Positions 53,111 to 61,626 of a DNA stretch of 64,000 nt are shown piece by piece. The DNA comes from Nannocystis pusilla. Its GTDB lineage: Bacteria > Myxococcota_A > Polyangia > Nannocystales > Nannocystaceae. The notes below the pieces were generated by a model. The model had not been told where the DNA came from, did no database searches, and saw only the letters and a program-made list of their open reading frames with translations. Each line of letters begins with the position of its first letter. The first letter of the stretch is position 1. Position numbers and translations under genes: made by a program. Location of the stretch: positions 62,001 through 126,000 of the forward strand of contig NZ_JAIRAU010000001.1 in assembly GCF_020073745.1 (NCBI RefSeq). Direction: 5' to 3'.

Positions 53111-54926
53111 CCCTCGGGCGCATCCGCAGGCGACCCACCCGCGTGTCGACCTCGACCATCAGACCGTCGTGGAGCTCGCTGCAGCCGCTACACCCGATCA
53201 ACGCCGACAGGCCGAGCTCGCGGGCCATCAACGCGGCGTGACTCAGGGCTCCGCCGTACTCGCAGCAGACGGCGCGCACGGCGAGCGCCCGGAGAGCGAC
53301 CGCCGCCTGGGCCGTGAGCGCGGGCAGGACCACGACCGAACCGGCGGCCGGCGGTCTGGCGAGCAGATCGGCGAGGTCGCTCCGCCGGGCGACCGGGCCG
53401 CGCGCCGGCGAGCCGACGGGGATCCCGCACAGCCGCCTCCGCGGCGACAGCGGCACGGGTCGACCGTCGAACAGCGCCAGCGGCGGCTGCAGCGCCGCGT
53501 GCTGCTCGTGCTCGCGCCGACGCGCTGCGAGATCGGGGACGGCCCGGCCGGCGAGCGCGTCGCCCAGCTCGTCGGGCGCGAGCAGGAAGACGTCGGCGCC
53601 GAGCCCGAGACGCTCGCCCGCGGCGAGGTAGACCCGGCGCAGCGGCGCGAGCCCGAGAGCGAACAGGTGGTCGTCGAGCTCGCGCACCAGCACGGCCGCG
53701 CGCCCGCGTTCCGGCGGGTCGGCGGCGGCAGGGTCCGCCTTGCGTTCGAGACATGTCGGATCGACCAGGTCGGCGAGCGCCGGGCTGGCGATGTCCCACG
53801 CGGCGGGCAGGACGTCGAGGTAATCGGTCCGGTCGCGCAGGGACAGCGCGGCGGCCGGATCGGGGGCCGGGAGCTCGCGCGGGAGCTCGACGCGCACCTC
53901 GGCGTGCACGGCGAGGGTGCAGCGCAGATGTTCGAGAGCGCGCGCGAGGAGCAGACGCAGATCTCCGGCGAGCCCGGCGACGATCTCGGCGAGGACGCGA
54001 CGCGCGGTCGGGAGGTGACGCCCGCGCAGGTCGGCCAGCGCCCGCTGCGGATCGATGTCCCGCGCCGGGCCGGAGGTCGCGGCGAAGTACAGCCACCCGG
54101 CGAGGACGGCGAGGTCGCCGGCTCCCTGTCCGACGAGCCAGGTGACGACGCCGGCGTGGGCCGGTGAGAGCGCGGCGGGGTTGTGCTCGGCGTCGAGGCG
54201 CCACAGGTCGGGCAGGCCGGGGACGTGGTCCTCGCCGGGGGCGACGACCGCAAGGAACTCGCGCCAGCCCGGCGTCAGCGGGCGCGCGAGCGGGCGGGCC
54301 TGGACCAGCCAGGTCGCGCCGGCCGGGTCGACGACGAGCTCGAGGTCGAGGGCTGGCACTTCGGACATGACTGTTTCGACATGGTCGAAGATGCTGGTGA
54401 CGGCGGCGCGCAGGTCGGGCTCGGCGAGCGCGAGCGGGCCGGACCAGCGCGGATCGGCGCCGGCGGCGAGGGCGTCGGGGCGGGCGGCGTCGTGGAGCTC
54501 GAGCAGGCGGGCGCCGCCGCGGTCGGCGGCGGCGACGGCGAGCCAGCGGCGCTCGACCTGGCGCTGGACGAGCAGCTGAAAGGCCGGCGCGCCGCCGCTG
54601 TAGCGCTCGAGCCAGGGGTCGCGCGCGGCGTGGGCGATCGCCGCGGCGGCGCGATCGAGGTCGTCGAGGTCGCGGCAGTCGGGGATCGAGAGGCCGAGGC
54701 CGGCCGCGGCCGCGTCGGCGCTGTCTTCGCGCGCGAGGGCGGCGCGGACGATGACGGGGCCGCCGGCGAGCAGGTCGGCGAGGCGAGCGCGGACGTCGGG
54801 CCGCGCGAGCTCGGCGAGGTCGAGGGCGAACCCGGGCGGGACGGGCAGGCCGGCGCGACGCAGGCGCGAGAGGACGGCCGGCTTGGGGGCGATGTCGGGT
54901 CCGGGCAGGTCACCGAGGACGAGCAC
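53100..54926 (-). CDS. PEP-utilising / pyruvate-phosphate-dikinase-like protein, divergent
   Basis: About 608 aa from the GTG at 54926; another GTG at 54956 is in frame. The N-terminal half resembles PPDK_N: PKPAVLSRLRRAGLPVPPGF, GGPVIVRAALAREDSADAAA, and the closing AGATWLVQARPLARPLTPGW. The C-terminal domain CEYGGALSHAALMARELGLS is the phosphohistidine swivel domain, with its His in LSHAA. The central part is unrecognised. The shape resembles PEP synthase or rifampin-phosphotransferase-like enzymes, but it is shorter and divergent. Three repeat arrays fall in or at the end of it: 54365-54384, 53751-53770, and 53077-53110, which encodes the last residues RDMS and adjoins the HU gene. Confidence 0.65.
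   Translation of the reverse strand: MLVLGDLPGPDIAPKPAVLSRLRRAGLPVPPGFALDLAELARPDVRARLADLLAGGPVIVRAALAREDSADAAAAGLGLSIPDCRDLDDLDRAAAAIAHAARDPWLERYSGGAPAFQLLVQRQVERRWLAVAAADRGGARLLELHDAARPDALAAGADPRWSGPLALAEPDLRAAVTSIFDHVETVMSEVPALDLELVVDPAGATWLVQARPLARPLTPGWREFLAVVAPGEDHVPGLPDLWRLDAEHNPAALSPAHAGVVTWLVGQGAGDLAVLAGWLYFAATSGPARDIDPQRALADLRGRHLPTARRVLAEIVAGLAGDLRLLLARALEHLRCTLAVHAEVRVELPRELPAPDPAAALSLRDRTDYLDVLPAAWDIASPALADLVDPTCLERKADPAAADPPERGRAAVLVRELDDHLFALGLAPLRRVYLAAGERLGLGADVFLLAPDELGDALAGRAVPDLAARRREHEQHAALQPPLALFDGRPVPLSPRRRLCGIPVGSPARGPVARRSDLADLLARPPAAGSVVVLPALTAQAAVALRALAVRAVCCEYGGALSHAALMARELGLSALIGCSGCSELHDGLMVEVDTRVGRLRMRPRDMS
53751..53770. repeat. 14-bp-phased RCATGT repeat, 2 units
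   Basis: ACATGT at 53751 and CCAGGT at 53765, spacer CGGATCGA. Inside the PEP-utiliser-like gene. Confidence 0.6.
54365..54384. repeat. 14-bp-phased RCATGT repeat, 2 units
   Basis: ACATGA at 54365 and ACATGG at 54379, spacer CTGTTTCG. Inside the PEP-utiliser-like gene. Confidence 0.7.
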
Positions 54927-54989
54927 GGCGAGACTGTAGCGGATGCCGACGCTCACGCGCGGTCGCGGGCGTGGTAGATCGCGCGGGAC

Positions 54990-55463
54990 ATGGACCTGTT
55001 GCTGCCAGGGCCGTCGCTCGCCGAGTGGCTGCTCGCGACGCTGGCGGACAGGAAGGTGGCCTTGTGGACAGGTCCGGACGCGGGCCGCGGGCTCGGGGGG
55101 CGAGCGGCGCGGGCGACGACGACGATGCTGCGCGAGCGGCTGGGCTGGACCGAGCTCGCGGGCGCGAGCGGGCTCGACGCGCTGGTGGTGGTGGCGACCC
55201 TGGGCGGGGTGGAGCCGCCGGCCGACGGGCTCGCGGCGGTGCGCGGCGGGGGACTTTTGGTCGAGCTGGCGCACCCGCCGAAGGTGTCGCTGTGGCGACC
55301 GTCGCGGTGGGCGGCCCGCGGCGAGCTGGTGCGGCGCGCGTCGGCCTCGCGCGCGGGGCTGTGGCTCGGGCGCGGCTGCTTCGCGGTCGAGCAGTGGGCG
55401 CCGATCGACGCGCCGCGGGTGCTGGTGACGTGCGGCCGCGTCCGTGCGATACCGGGCGCATGA
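54990..55463 (+). CDS. hypothetical protein
   Basis: 157 aa, ATG start. AEWLLATLADRKVALWTGPD, SGLDALVVVATLGGVEPPAD, LLVELAHPPKVSLWRPSRWA and GLWLGRGCFAVEQWAPIDAP suggest an alpha/beta fold with one late Cys. The pattern is vaguely like a nucleotide-binding fold without a Gly loop. It overlaps the next gene by 4 bp (ATGA) and is divergent from the PEP-utiliser-like gene. Function not recognised. Confidence 0.55.
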   Translation: MDLLLPGPSLAEWLLATLADRKVALWTGPDAGRGLGGRAARATTTMLRERLGWTELAGASGLDALVVVATLGGVEPPADGLAAVRGGGLLVELAHPPKVSLWRPSRWAARGELVRRASASRAGLWLGRGCFAVEQWAPIDAPRVLVTCGRVRAIPGA

Positions 55464-55819
55464 GCGCCGAATTCCTGACCGTCGAGGTCGACGACGCGTC
55501 GTTCACCGAGCCGGTGCAGCTGACGTTCCGCCGGCTGGCGCCGCCGCAGCGGGTGCGCACGGTCGACCTCGACGGGGCCGGACCCCGGCGCGCGCGCGGG
55601 CTGCAGCGGCGGGCCGACGGCAGCCTCGACGTCGACGCGCCGGCGTGGGCCTGCCCGGTCGAGGACAGCGGCGCGGGGGTGTCCTGGCTGGTCTACGGCG
55701 GCAACGCCGGGCTGTGGCTGGCGCCCGCGGGCGCGGCCGAGCCCGACCTCGACGACCGCGCGCAGGCGGTCGAGACCTACGTGCTGGTCGACCGCGACGA
55801 CGTCGAGCTGGCCGAGTGA
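55460..55819 (+). CDS. hypothetical protein, translationally coupled
   Basis: 119 aa from the ATG at 55460, overlapping the previous stop. TVEVDDASFTEPVQLTFRRL, VDAPAWACPVEDSGAGVSW and YGGNAGLWLAPAGAAEPDL point to a small beta-rich, acidic, soluble protein. Its stop is immediately followed by a six-unit 14-bp repeat array that separates it from the convergent polyphosphate kinase gene. Unknown function; the coupling suggests it works with the 157-aa protein upstream. Confidence 0.55.
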   Translation: MSAEFLTVEVDDASFTEPVQLTFRRLAPPQRVRTVDLDGAGPRRARGLQRRADGSLDVDAPAWACPVEDSGAGVSWLVYGGNAGLWLAPAGAAEPDLDDRAQAVETYVLVDRDDVELAE

Positions 55820-55895
55820 ACATGATCGTTCGGGCATGTCTGCATGGACATGCCCGAATGGACAAGACTATTCGAGCATGTCCTGACGGACCAGC
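55820..55895. repeat. 14-bp-phased RCATGT repeat, 6 units
   Basis: ACATGA 55820, GCATGT 55834, ACATGC 55848, ACAAGA 55862, GCATGT 55876, degenerate ACCAGC 55890. Starts at the stop of the 119-aa gene and ends inside the ppk1 3' end. Confidence 0.88.
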
Positions 55896-58009
55896 AGGTC
55901 CTCGAGGATCTGGCGCTGGGCCTGGGCGGCGCCTTGATTGGCGGACAGCAGGCGGAGCAGCGTCTCCTGGGCCGGGCGCGGCTCCTCGCCGGGTCCAGGG
56001 GTGCAGCGGACGTAGGAGCCGTCCGACTGCAGCTCCCAGGCCTGGGTGTTGTCGGCGAGGCAGGTGGTGAGGCCCTCGGCGACCACGCGGGCGCGCAGGA
56101 GCGGCTCCTCGATCGGGAACGCGGTCTCCACCCGGCGCTGCAGGTTGCGCGACATCCAGTCGGCGCTGGCGCAGTAGGTGACCTCCTCGCCGCCGGCGGC
56201 GAAGTGGTAGATCCGGTGGTGCTCGAGGAAGCGGCCGACGATCGAGCGCACGCGGATGTTGTCGGACACGCCGGGGACGCCGGGGCGCAGGCAGCAGATC
56301 CCGCGGACGATCAGGTCGATCGAGACGCCGGCCTGGGAGGCGCGGTAGAGGGCCTCGATGACCTTGACCTCGGTGAGGGCGTTGAGCTTGGCGACGATCC
56401 GCGCCGGCTTGCCCTGGCGGGCGTTGTCGGCCTCGCGGTCGATGAGGGCGAGCAGGCGCTCCATCAGGGTGAAGGGCGAGACCAGCAGCTTGTTCATGCG
56501 CGGCACGCTGCCGAGGCCGGTCAGCTGCATGAACACGTTGTGCACGTCCTCGCCGATGGCGTCGTCGCAGGTGAGGAAGCTGAAGTCCGTGTAGAACTGG
56601 GCGGTGACGCTGTGGTAGTTGCCGGTGCCGAGGTGGACGTAGCGGCGGTAGCGGCCGTCCTCGCGGCGGACGATGAACAGCGCCTTGGCGTGGGTCTTGT
56701 AACCGACGATGCCGTAGACCACGGTGACGCCGGCCTGCTGCAGGCGGGTGGCGAGGTCGATGTTGGCGGCCTCGTCGAAGCGGGCGCGCAGCTCGACGAC
56801 GGCGGTGACCTCCTTGCCGGCGCGCGCGGCCTCGAGCAGCGCCTCGGCCATCGGCGAGTCGGCGCCGGTGCGGTAGAGCGTCTGCTTGATCGCCAGCACC
56901 TTGGGGTCGCGCGCGGCCTGGCGCACCAGCTCGAGCACCAGCGAGAAGCTCTCGTACGGGTGGTGCAGCAGGATGTTGCCGCGGCGCAGCTCGGCGAACA
57001 GGTCGACCTCGGCGCCGGGGGTGCGGCGCGGGCCGGGGATGAACGCCGTGTACTTGAGCTCGGGCCGCTTGATGACGTCGTAGATCGCCGCGAGCCGGTG
57101 GAGGTTGACCGGGCCGTCGACGCGGTAGAGGTCGTCGGGCTGGAGGTCGAATTTGCTGAGCAGCAGCTCGGCCATCTCCGGCGGGCAGGTGTCGCTGACC
57201 TCGAGCCGCACGGCGTCGCCGAAGTTGCGGGTCCGCAGCTCGCCCTTGAGCGCGTTGAGCAGGTCCTCGACGTCCTCCTCCTGCACCCACAGCTCGCTGT
57301 CCCGGGTGACGCGGAACTGATAGCAGCCGCGCACCTGCATGCCGGGGAACAGCTTGTGGACGAAGGTGGTGACGATCGAGCCGAGCAGCGCGTAGCCGTG
57401 CGGGCAGTCGGCGACGCTCGGCGGCAAGAACACCAGGCGCGGCAGGCTGCGCGGGATCTGGACCACCGCCGTGCCGCTGTCGCGCCCGAACGCGTCGCTG
57501 CCGGCGAGCGCGACGATCAGGTTGAGGTTCTTGTTCTGGATGTTGGGGAACGGGTGCGACGGGTCGAGGCCGATCGGCGTGAGCACCGGCAGGACCTCGC
57601 GGTCGAAGTAGTCCTCGAGCCAGGCGCTCTGCTCCGGGGTCCAGGTGTAGAGCTTGAGCAGGCGGATGCCCTCGGCCGCGAGCGCGGGCAGCAGTTGCTG
57701 CTGCAAGAACACGTACTGCTCGCGCACGAGCCTCTGCGCGGCGTCCTTGAGGGCGCGCAGGGCGTCCTGCGGGGTGCGCCCGTCGGGGCCGAGCTGCGGC
57801 AGGCCGAAGCCGACCTGCTCCTTGATGCTGGCGACGCGGATCTCGAAGAACTCGTCGAGGTTGGTGCTGACGATCGTGATGAAGCGCAGGCGCTCGAGCA
57901 GCGGGACGCGCGGGTCCATGGCCTGCTCGAGCACTCGGCGGTTGAACTCGAGCTGGCTGAGCTCGCGGTTGATGTAGAGACTCGGGTGGGTGAGCTCGAC
58001 GGGCGCCAT
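55868..58009 (-). CDS. ppk1: polyphosphate kinase 1
   Basis: 713 aa from the ATG at 58009. YINRELSQLEFNRRVLEQAM is the PPK1 N-terminal domain. PLLERLRFITIVSTNLDEFF and LLHHPYESFSLVLELVRQAA are typical. VYGIVGYKTHAKALFIVRRE holds the autophosphorylated His, YVHLGTGNYHSVTAQFYTDF is the conserved anion site, and YCASADWMSRNLQRRVETAF is the second active-site segment. It makes polyphosphate from ATP. The gene lies 22 bp after sixA, so they probably share a transcript. The last residues (RQDMLE) and the stop codon are encoded inside a six-unit 14-bp repeat array. Confidence 0.95.
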   Translation of the reverse strand: MAPVELTHPSLYINRELSQLEFNRRVLEQAMDPRVPLLERLRFITIVSTNLDEFFEIRVASIKEQVGFGLPQLGPDGRTPQDALRALKDAAQRLVREQYVFLQQQLLPALAAEGIRLLKLYTWTPEQSAWLEDYFDREVLPVLTPIGLDPSHPFPNIQNKNLNLIVALAGSDAFGRDSGTAVVQIPRSLPRLVFLPPSVADCPHGYALLGSIVTTFVHKLFPGMQVRGCYQFRVTRDSELWVQEEDVEDLLNALKGELRTRNFGDAVRLEVSDTCPPEMAELLLSKFDLQPDDLYRVDGPVNLHRLAAIYDVIKRPELKYTAFIPGPRRTPGAEVDLFAELRRGNILLHHPYESFSLVLELVRQAARDPKVLAIKQTLYRTGADSPMAEALLEAARAGKEVTAVVELRARFDEAANIDLATRLQQAGVTVVYGIVGYKTHAKALFIVRREDGRYRRYVHLGTGNYHSVTAQFYTDFSFLTCDDAIGEDVHNVFMQLTGLGSVPRMNKLLVSPFTLMERLLALIDREADNARQGKPARIVAKLNALTEVKVIEALYRASQAGVSIDLIVRGICCLRPGVPGVSDNIRVRSIVGRFLEHHRIYHFAAGGEEVTYCASADWMSRNLQRRVETAFPIEEPLLRARVVAEGLTTCLADNTQAWELQSDGSYVRCTPGPGEEPRPAQETLLRLLSANQGAAQAQRQILEDLLVRQDMLE

Positions 58010-58031
58010 GATCGAGGAGCGGACCAGAGTA

Positions 58032-58508
58032 TCAGGCGCCGAGTTTTCGCAGGATCTTCGGCAGGACCAGCGCTTGGAGCTCCATCGCCCCGGGCCGGGG
58101 CGGTCCCGAGAGGAGGGCCATGCCGCCCTTCTTGAGCGGGAATCGCTCGCCGCGAGCGATCTCACCGGTGGTGAGCCAGGCGAGCAGCGCGCTCAAATGC
58201 GGCTCGTGGCCGACCAGCGCGACGCGTTCGCCCTCGATGTGCGCGAGCATCTCGACGTCGGGCGGGCGCGCGAGGTCCGGCAGGCTCCGGCTGTCGCCGT
58301 CGAGCAGCGGGCGCAGGAGCTCGGCGGTCTGAACCGCGCGCAAGAGCGGGCTGTGGTACAGGCGGTCGAAGCGCCAGCCCAGTCGTCGCGCGCCGCGGAC
58401 CGCCTCGGTGAACTTGCGCTCGCCCGCGGCCGTGAGCGGGCGCGAGGCGTCAGGGCGATCGGGGGACGCGTCGGCGGCGATGGCGTGACGAACGAGGAAC
58501 AGGAGCAC
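58032..58508 (-). CDS. sixA: SixA-type phosphohistidine phosphatase
   Basis: 158 aa from a GTG at 58508; a TTG at 58529 would add seven residues. LLFLVRHAIAADASPDRPDA is the RHG/RHA catalytic motif. DRLYHSPLLRAVQTAELLRP has the second Arg, and VALVGHEPHLSALLAWLTTG the second His. Short histidine phosphatases of this type remove phosphate from phosphohistidine. The position just upstream of ppk1 is a common arrangement, linking it to phosphate or polyphosphate metabolism. Confidence 0.88.
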   Translation of the reverse strand: MLLFLVRHAIAADASPDRPDASRPLTAAGERKFTEAVRGARRLGWRFDRLYHSPLLRAVQTAELLRPLLDGDSRSLPDLARPPDVEMLAHIEGERVALVGHEPHLSALLAWLTTGEIARGERFPLKKGGMALLSGPPRPGAMELQALVLPKILRKLGA

Positions 58509-58638
58509 GACGGGTGAAGTGTGCCGCAAAAGAGCGCGGCTTGCTGCCCTGCTGGGCCCGCTGATACACTCCCGCGTTCCTTTTCAGGCCCCGGAGAACG
58601 CGGTACTTCGGCCGCTCCGGGCCCCGTGAGACGGCCTT

Positions 58639-60786
58639 ATGACGACGACCCAGGAGACCGAGCAGCCGAAGGGACGCCTGCTGCGAACCATCGACGCGAC
58701 GGTCGCGCAGCTGTGGCGATGGGGCCCGCTGTACCTGCTGATCGCCATCTCGCCGGGGCTGGCGCTGTGGCCCCTGCTGACCGGCAGCCTGCGCCACATC
58801 ATCAAGAACGACCTGTCGATCGGGCAGCGGTACGCGATGCTGGCCGCGGTCGCCGTCTCGCTGCTGGCGACCACGGCCGCCTACGTGGCCGTGTGGCGGC
58901 GCCGGCGGCAGCGCGAGCCCGAGCTCGGCTTCGGCGACTCGGTGGTCGCGACCAACCGCTGGGCCTTCGTCGTCCTCGCCGGGCCGCTGCTGGTCGGCCT
59001 CCACGTGGCCCGCATCGAGGTCAAGCACCCGATCTTCACCTCGTTCTTGACCGCGGCGGTCACGGCGCTGGCGATGGTGTTCTTCTACCGCCTGCTCGGG
59101 CTCAAGCGGTTCGCGCCGCCGGAGGACCCGTTCGTGCCGGCCCGCGACGGGCGGCTGGCGCGAGGCGTGCTCGTGGCCGGGCTCGTCGGCTACTGCGCGC
59201 TGCTCAGCTGGTTCTCGCTGCTCGACCACCGCAACCTGGCGACGACGGTCTACGACCTCGGGATCTACGACAACCTGGTGTGGCAGACGGCGCACGGGCA
59301 CTTCCTCGACTGCTCGCTGATCCGCGGCGGCAACCACGTGTCGGCCCACTTCGACCCGATCCTGCTGCTGCTCGCGCCGATCTACCTGCTCTACCCCCAC
59401 GCCGAGACGCTGCTGGTGATCCAGACGCTGTGGCTCGCCGGCGGGGTGCTGCCGCTATGGCTGGCGGCGCGGCGGCGGCTGAAGAACGAGTGGATGGCGA
59501 CGATCCTGGCGCTCGTCTACTTGCTGTACCCCGCGCTGCACGGGGTCAACATGTTCGACTTCCACTCGGTGGCGCTGATGGTGCCGCTGGCGATGTGGGC
59601 GGTGTACCTGCTCGACGCCGGGGCGATGCGCCGCTACTGGCTGGTGTTCGCGCTGCTGCTGGCGACCCGCGAGGACATCAGCCTGCTCAACTGCTTCATC
59701 GGCGCGTACGCGATCCTCATCGGCCGCACGCGCACCGGCCTGGTGACGATCGCCGCCAGCCTGGTCTACCTCACCATCGTCAAGATGTTCGTGATGGCCG
59801 ACTCGAGCCTGCTGATGTCGGCCGACAAGGCGTACTCGTACATCTACTTCTACGAGGAGATGATCCCGCACGAGCAGGAGGGCGCGCGCGGGCTGTTCAC
59901 CACGCTGCTGGTCAACCCGCTGTTCGCGCTGCAGGTGCTGTTCAAGGAGGAGAAGCTGCTGTTCTTCTTCCACCTGCTGCTGCCGCTGCTGGCGCTGCCG
60001 TTCGCCGCCGGCCGCAAGGTGGTGCTGATGCTGCACGGCCTGTTGTTCCTCGGCCTGGCCACCCGCAAGCACCTGTTCTCGCTCCACTATCAATACTCGG
60101 CGCTGCTGTTCCCGATGCTGTTCGCGGCGCTGCCCGACGGCGTGGCCCGCGTGGCCGACAGCGAGCGCTGGCGGACCCTGGGGCTGGCGCGCGCGCGCGT
60201 GGCCTGGACGCTGATGCTCGGCATGCTCACCGGGTCGGTGCTGGTGTCGTGGAAGCGCGGCGTGCTGGTCGACAACGCCTCGTTCGTGGCCGGCTGGACG
60301 CGCCTCGACCGGCGGCCGACGCCGGAGATGAAGGAGCGCTACGCGAAGGTGCAGGAGATCGTGGCGCGCATCGGCCCCGAGGCGAAGGTGTCGGTCAGCC
60401 ACGAGATCGGGCCGCACTTCTCGAACCGGCGCCACGCGTACCACTGGCCGGCGATCAACGACGCGCAATTCATCATCCTCTTTACCGACGTCTACAGCTT
60501 CGGCAAGGACGACGAGCGCCGCTACCAGCGGCTGGTCCAGCGCGGCAAGTTCCGCGTGCTCGAGGACACGCACGGGGTCGTCCTGCTCGAGCGCGTCGAC
60601 GGCTCGGAGCTGCCCGAGGAGTTCCGCGGCGGGTACGGCGAGCGCCCGAGCGAGGACGCCGCGATCGAGGCCGCGTCGGGGCAGCAGCCGGCCAAAAAGA
60701 CCCCGGCGACCGCGCCCAAGTCCACGAGCCCGCGCGCCGGCGCGAACGAGGACGCGAAGGGCGCGGCCGCGACAGCGAGCCCGTGA
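58639..60786 (+). CDS. DUF2079 polytopic membrane protein
   Basis: 715 aa, ATG start. About eleven membrane helices from residue 28. ATTVYDLGIYDNLVWQTAHG, GGNHVSAHFDPILLLLAPIY and FDFHSVALMVPLAMWAVYLL are hallmarks of DUF2079, a GT-C-like membrane family. LLLATREDISLLNCFIGAYA and HLFSLHYQYSALLFPMLFAA follow. A soluble domain after residue 560 (KVSVSHEIGPHFSNRRHAYH) ends in a Lys/Ala/Pro-rich disordered tail. It is probably an envelope glycosyltransferase or flippase-like protein. Divergent from sixA-ppk1. No repeat array lies inside this gene. Confidence 0.85.
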   Translation: MTTTQETEQPKGRLLRTIDATVAQLWRWGPLYLLIAISPGLALWPLLTGSLRHIIKNDLSIGQRYAMLAAVAVSLLATTAAYVAVWRRRRQREPELGFGDSVVATNRWAFVVLAGPLLVGLHVARIEVKHPIFTSFLTAAVTALAMVFFYRLLGLKRFAPPEDPFVPARDGRLARGVLVAGLVGYCALLSWFSLLDHRNLATTVYDLGIYDNLVWQTAHGHFLDCSLIRGGNHVSAHFDPILLLLAPIYLLYPHAETLLVIQTLWLAGGVLPLWLAARRRLKNEWMATILALVYLLYPALHGVNMFDFHSVALMVPLAMWAVYLLDAGAMRRYWLVFALLLATREDISLLNCFIGAYAILIGRTRTGLVTIAASLVYLTIVKMFVMADSSLLMSADKAYSYIYFYEEMIPHEQEGARGLFTTLLVNPLFALQVLFKEEKLLFFFHLLLPLLALPFAAGRKVVLMLHGLLFLGLATRKHLFSLHYQYSALLFPMLFAALPDGVARVADSERWRTLGLARARVAWTLMLGMLTGSVLVSWKRGVLVDNASFVAGWTRLDRRPTPEMKERYAKVQEIVARIGPEAKVSVSHEIGPHFSNRRHAYHWPAINDAQFIILFTDVYSFGKDDERRYQRLVQRGKFRVLEDTHGVVLLERVDGSELPEEFRGGYGERPSEDAAIEAASGQQPAKKTPATAPKSTSPRAGANEDAKGAAATASP

Positions 60787-60882
60787 GCACACGCGGCCGC
60801 CCCGCGCCGATCCTTGACGAGGGTGGTGGTGGGCATTAGTTTTTGCGAACGGCGCGGAGAAGCTCGCGCCGTGCAAGGAACC

Positions 60883-61626
60883 ATGAAGATTCCACTGTCA
60901 AGGGTTGCGGTCCGTCCTCTCGTCGTCGCGCTTTCGGCGGCCGTCGCGCTCGGCGGCGTCACCGGTTGCGAGTCGGGGCGCTCGAACGAGCGCTGGGTCG
61001 TCACCGAAGACACGCGGGTCGAGATCGACTGGGACGCGGTCAATCAAGCCTACCGTGAGGCCGAGGGCCCGGAAGACTTCGAGAAGCGGGTCAACGAGAT
61101 CTACACCGGCGACGAGGTCATCAGCGTCTCGGTGCGCGACGAGGACGAGAAGTCTCAGGTCGTGACCGGCTTCTTCGACAAGAACGGCGACGGCAGCGCC
61201 GCCGACGGCGAGAAGATCTTCACGATCAAGCGCGACATCGTCGGCGAGGGCGCCGCGCAGTACCAGATCGCCGGCGCCGGCCCGTACGCGCACTACCACT
61301 CGCCGATGTGGGACATCGCCGCGGGCATGATGCTCGGCTCGTTCCTCTCCAACATGTTCATGCCGGGCTACCGCCCGATGTACATGGTGCCCTACAGCAC
61401 CAGCCCGGCCCGCGCGGGCGCCCTGGCCGCGCATCGCGACGCGCACCGCGCCGCCAACCCGAGCAAGTTCCCGCCGAAGTCCGGCGCGAGCTCGGGCCGC
61501 TCCTACGGCAGCCGCGGCGGCGCGTGGGGCTCCGGCGGCTCGGGTCGCTCGAGCGGCGGCGGCGGTCGCCGCGGCGGCGGCTTCGGCATCAAGGCGAAGC
61601 GGACCCGCGTGCCGCTGCGCGCCTGA
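60883..61626 (+). CDS. lipoprotein with Gly/Ser/Arg-rich C-terminus
   Basis: 247 aa from the ATG at 60883 (AAGGAA just upstream). Signal peptide with lipobox (ALGGVTGCESG). Residues 40-125 form a soluble acidic domain (FEKRVNEIYTGDEVISVSVR, DKNGDGSAADGEKIF, which resembles a calcium loop). A hydrophobic stretch follows (WDIAAGMMLGSFLSNMFMPG), then a low-complexity tail (SYGSRGGAWGSGGSGRSSGG) ending in basic residues. The DxNxDG-like loop may bind Ca2+. First gene of a tightly packed three-gene unit; its stop overlaps the next start (TGATG). Confidence 0.65.
   Translation: MKIPLSRVAVRPLVVALSAAVALGGVTGCESGRSNERWVVTEDTRVEIDWDAVNQAYREAEGPEDFEKRVNEIYTGDEVISVSVRDEDEKSQVVTGFFDKNGDGSAADGEKIFTIKRDIVGEGAAQYQIAGAGPYAHYHSPMWDIAAGMMLGSFLSNMFMPGYRPMYMVPYSTSPARAGALAAHRDAHRAANPSKFPPKSGASSGRSYGSRGGAWGSGGSGRSSGGGGRRGGGFGIKAKRTRVPLRA

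Noticed and set aside
55048..55073. Further repeat array (ACAGGA at 55048 and ACAGGT at 55068)
   Set aside because: Cores are 20 bp apart, not 14; probably chance.
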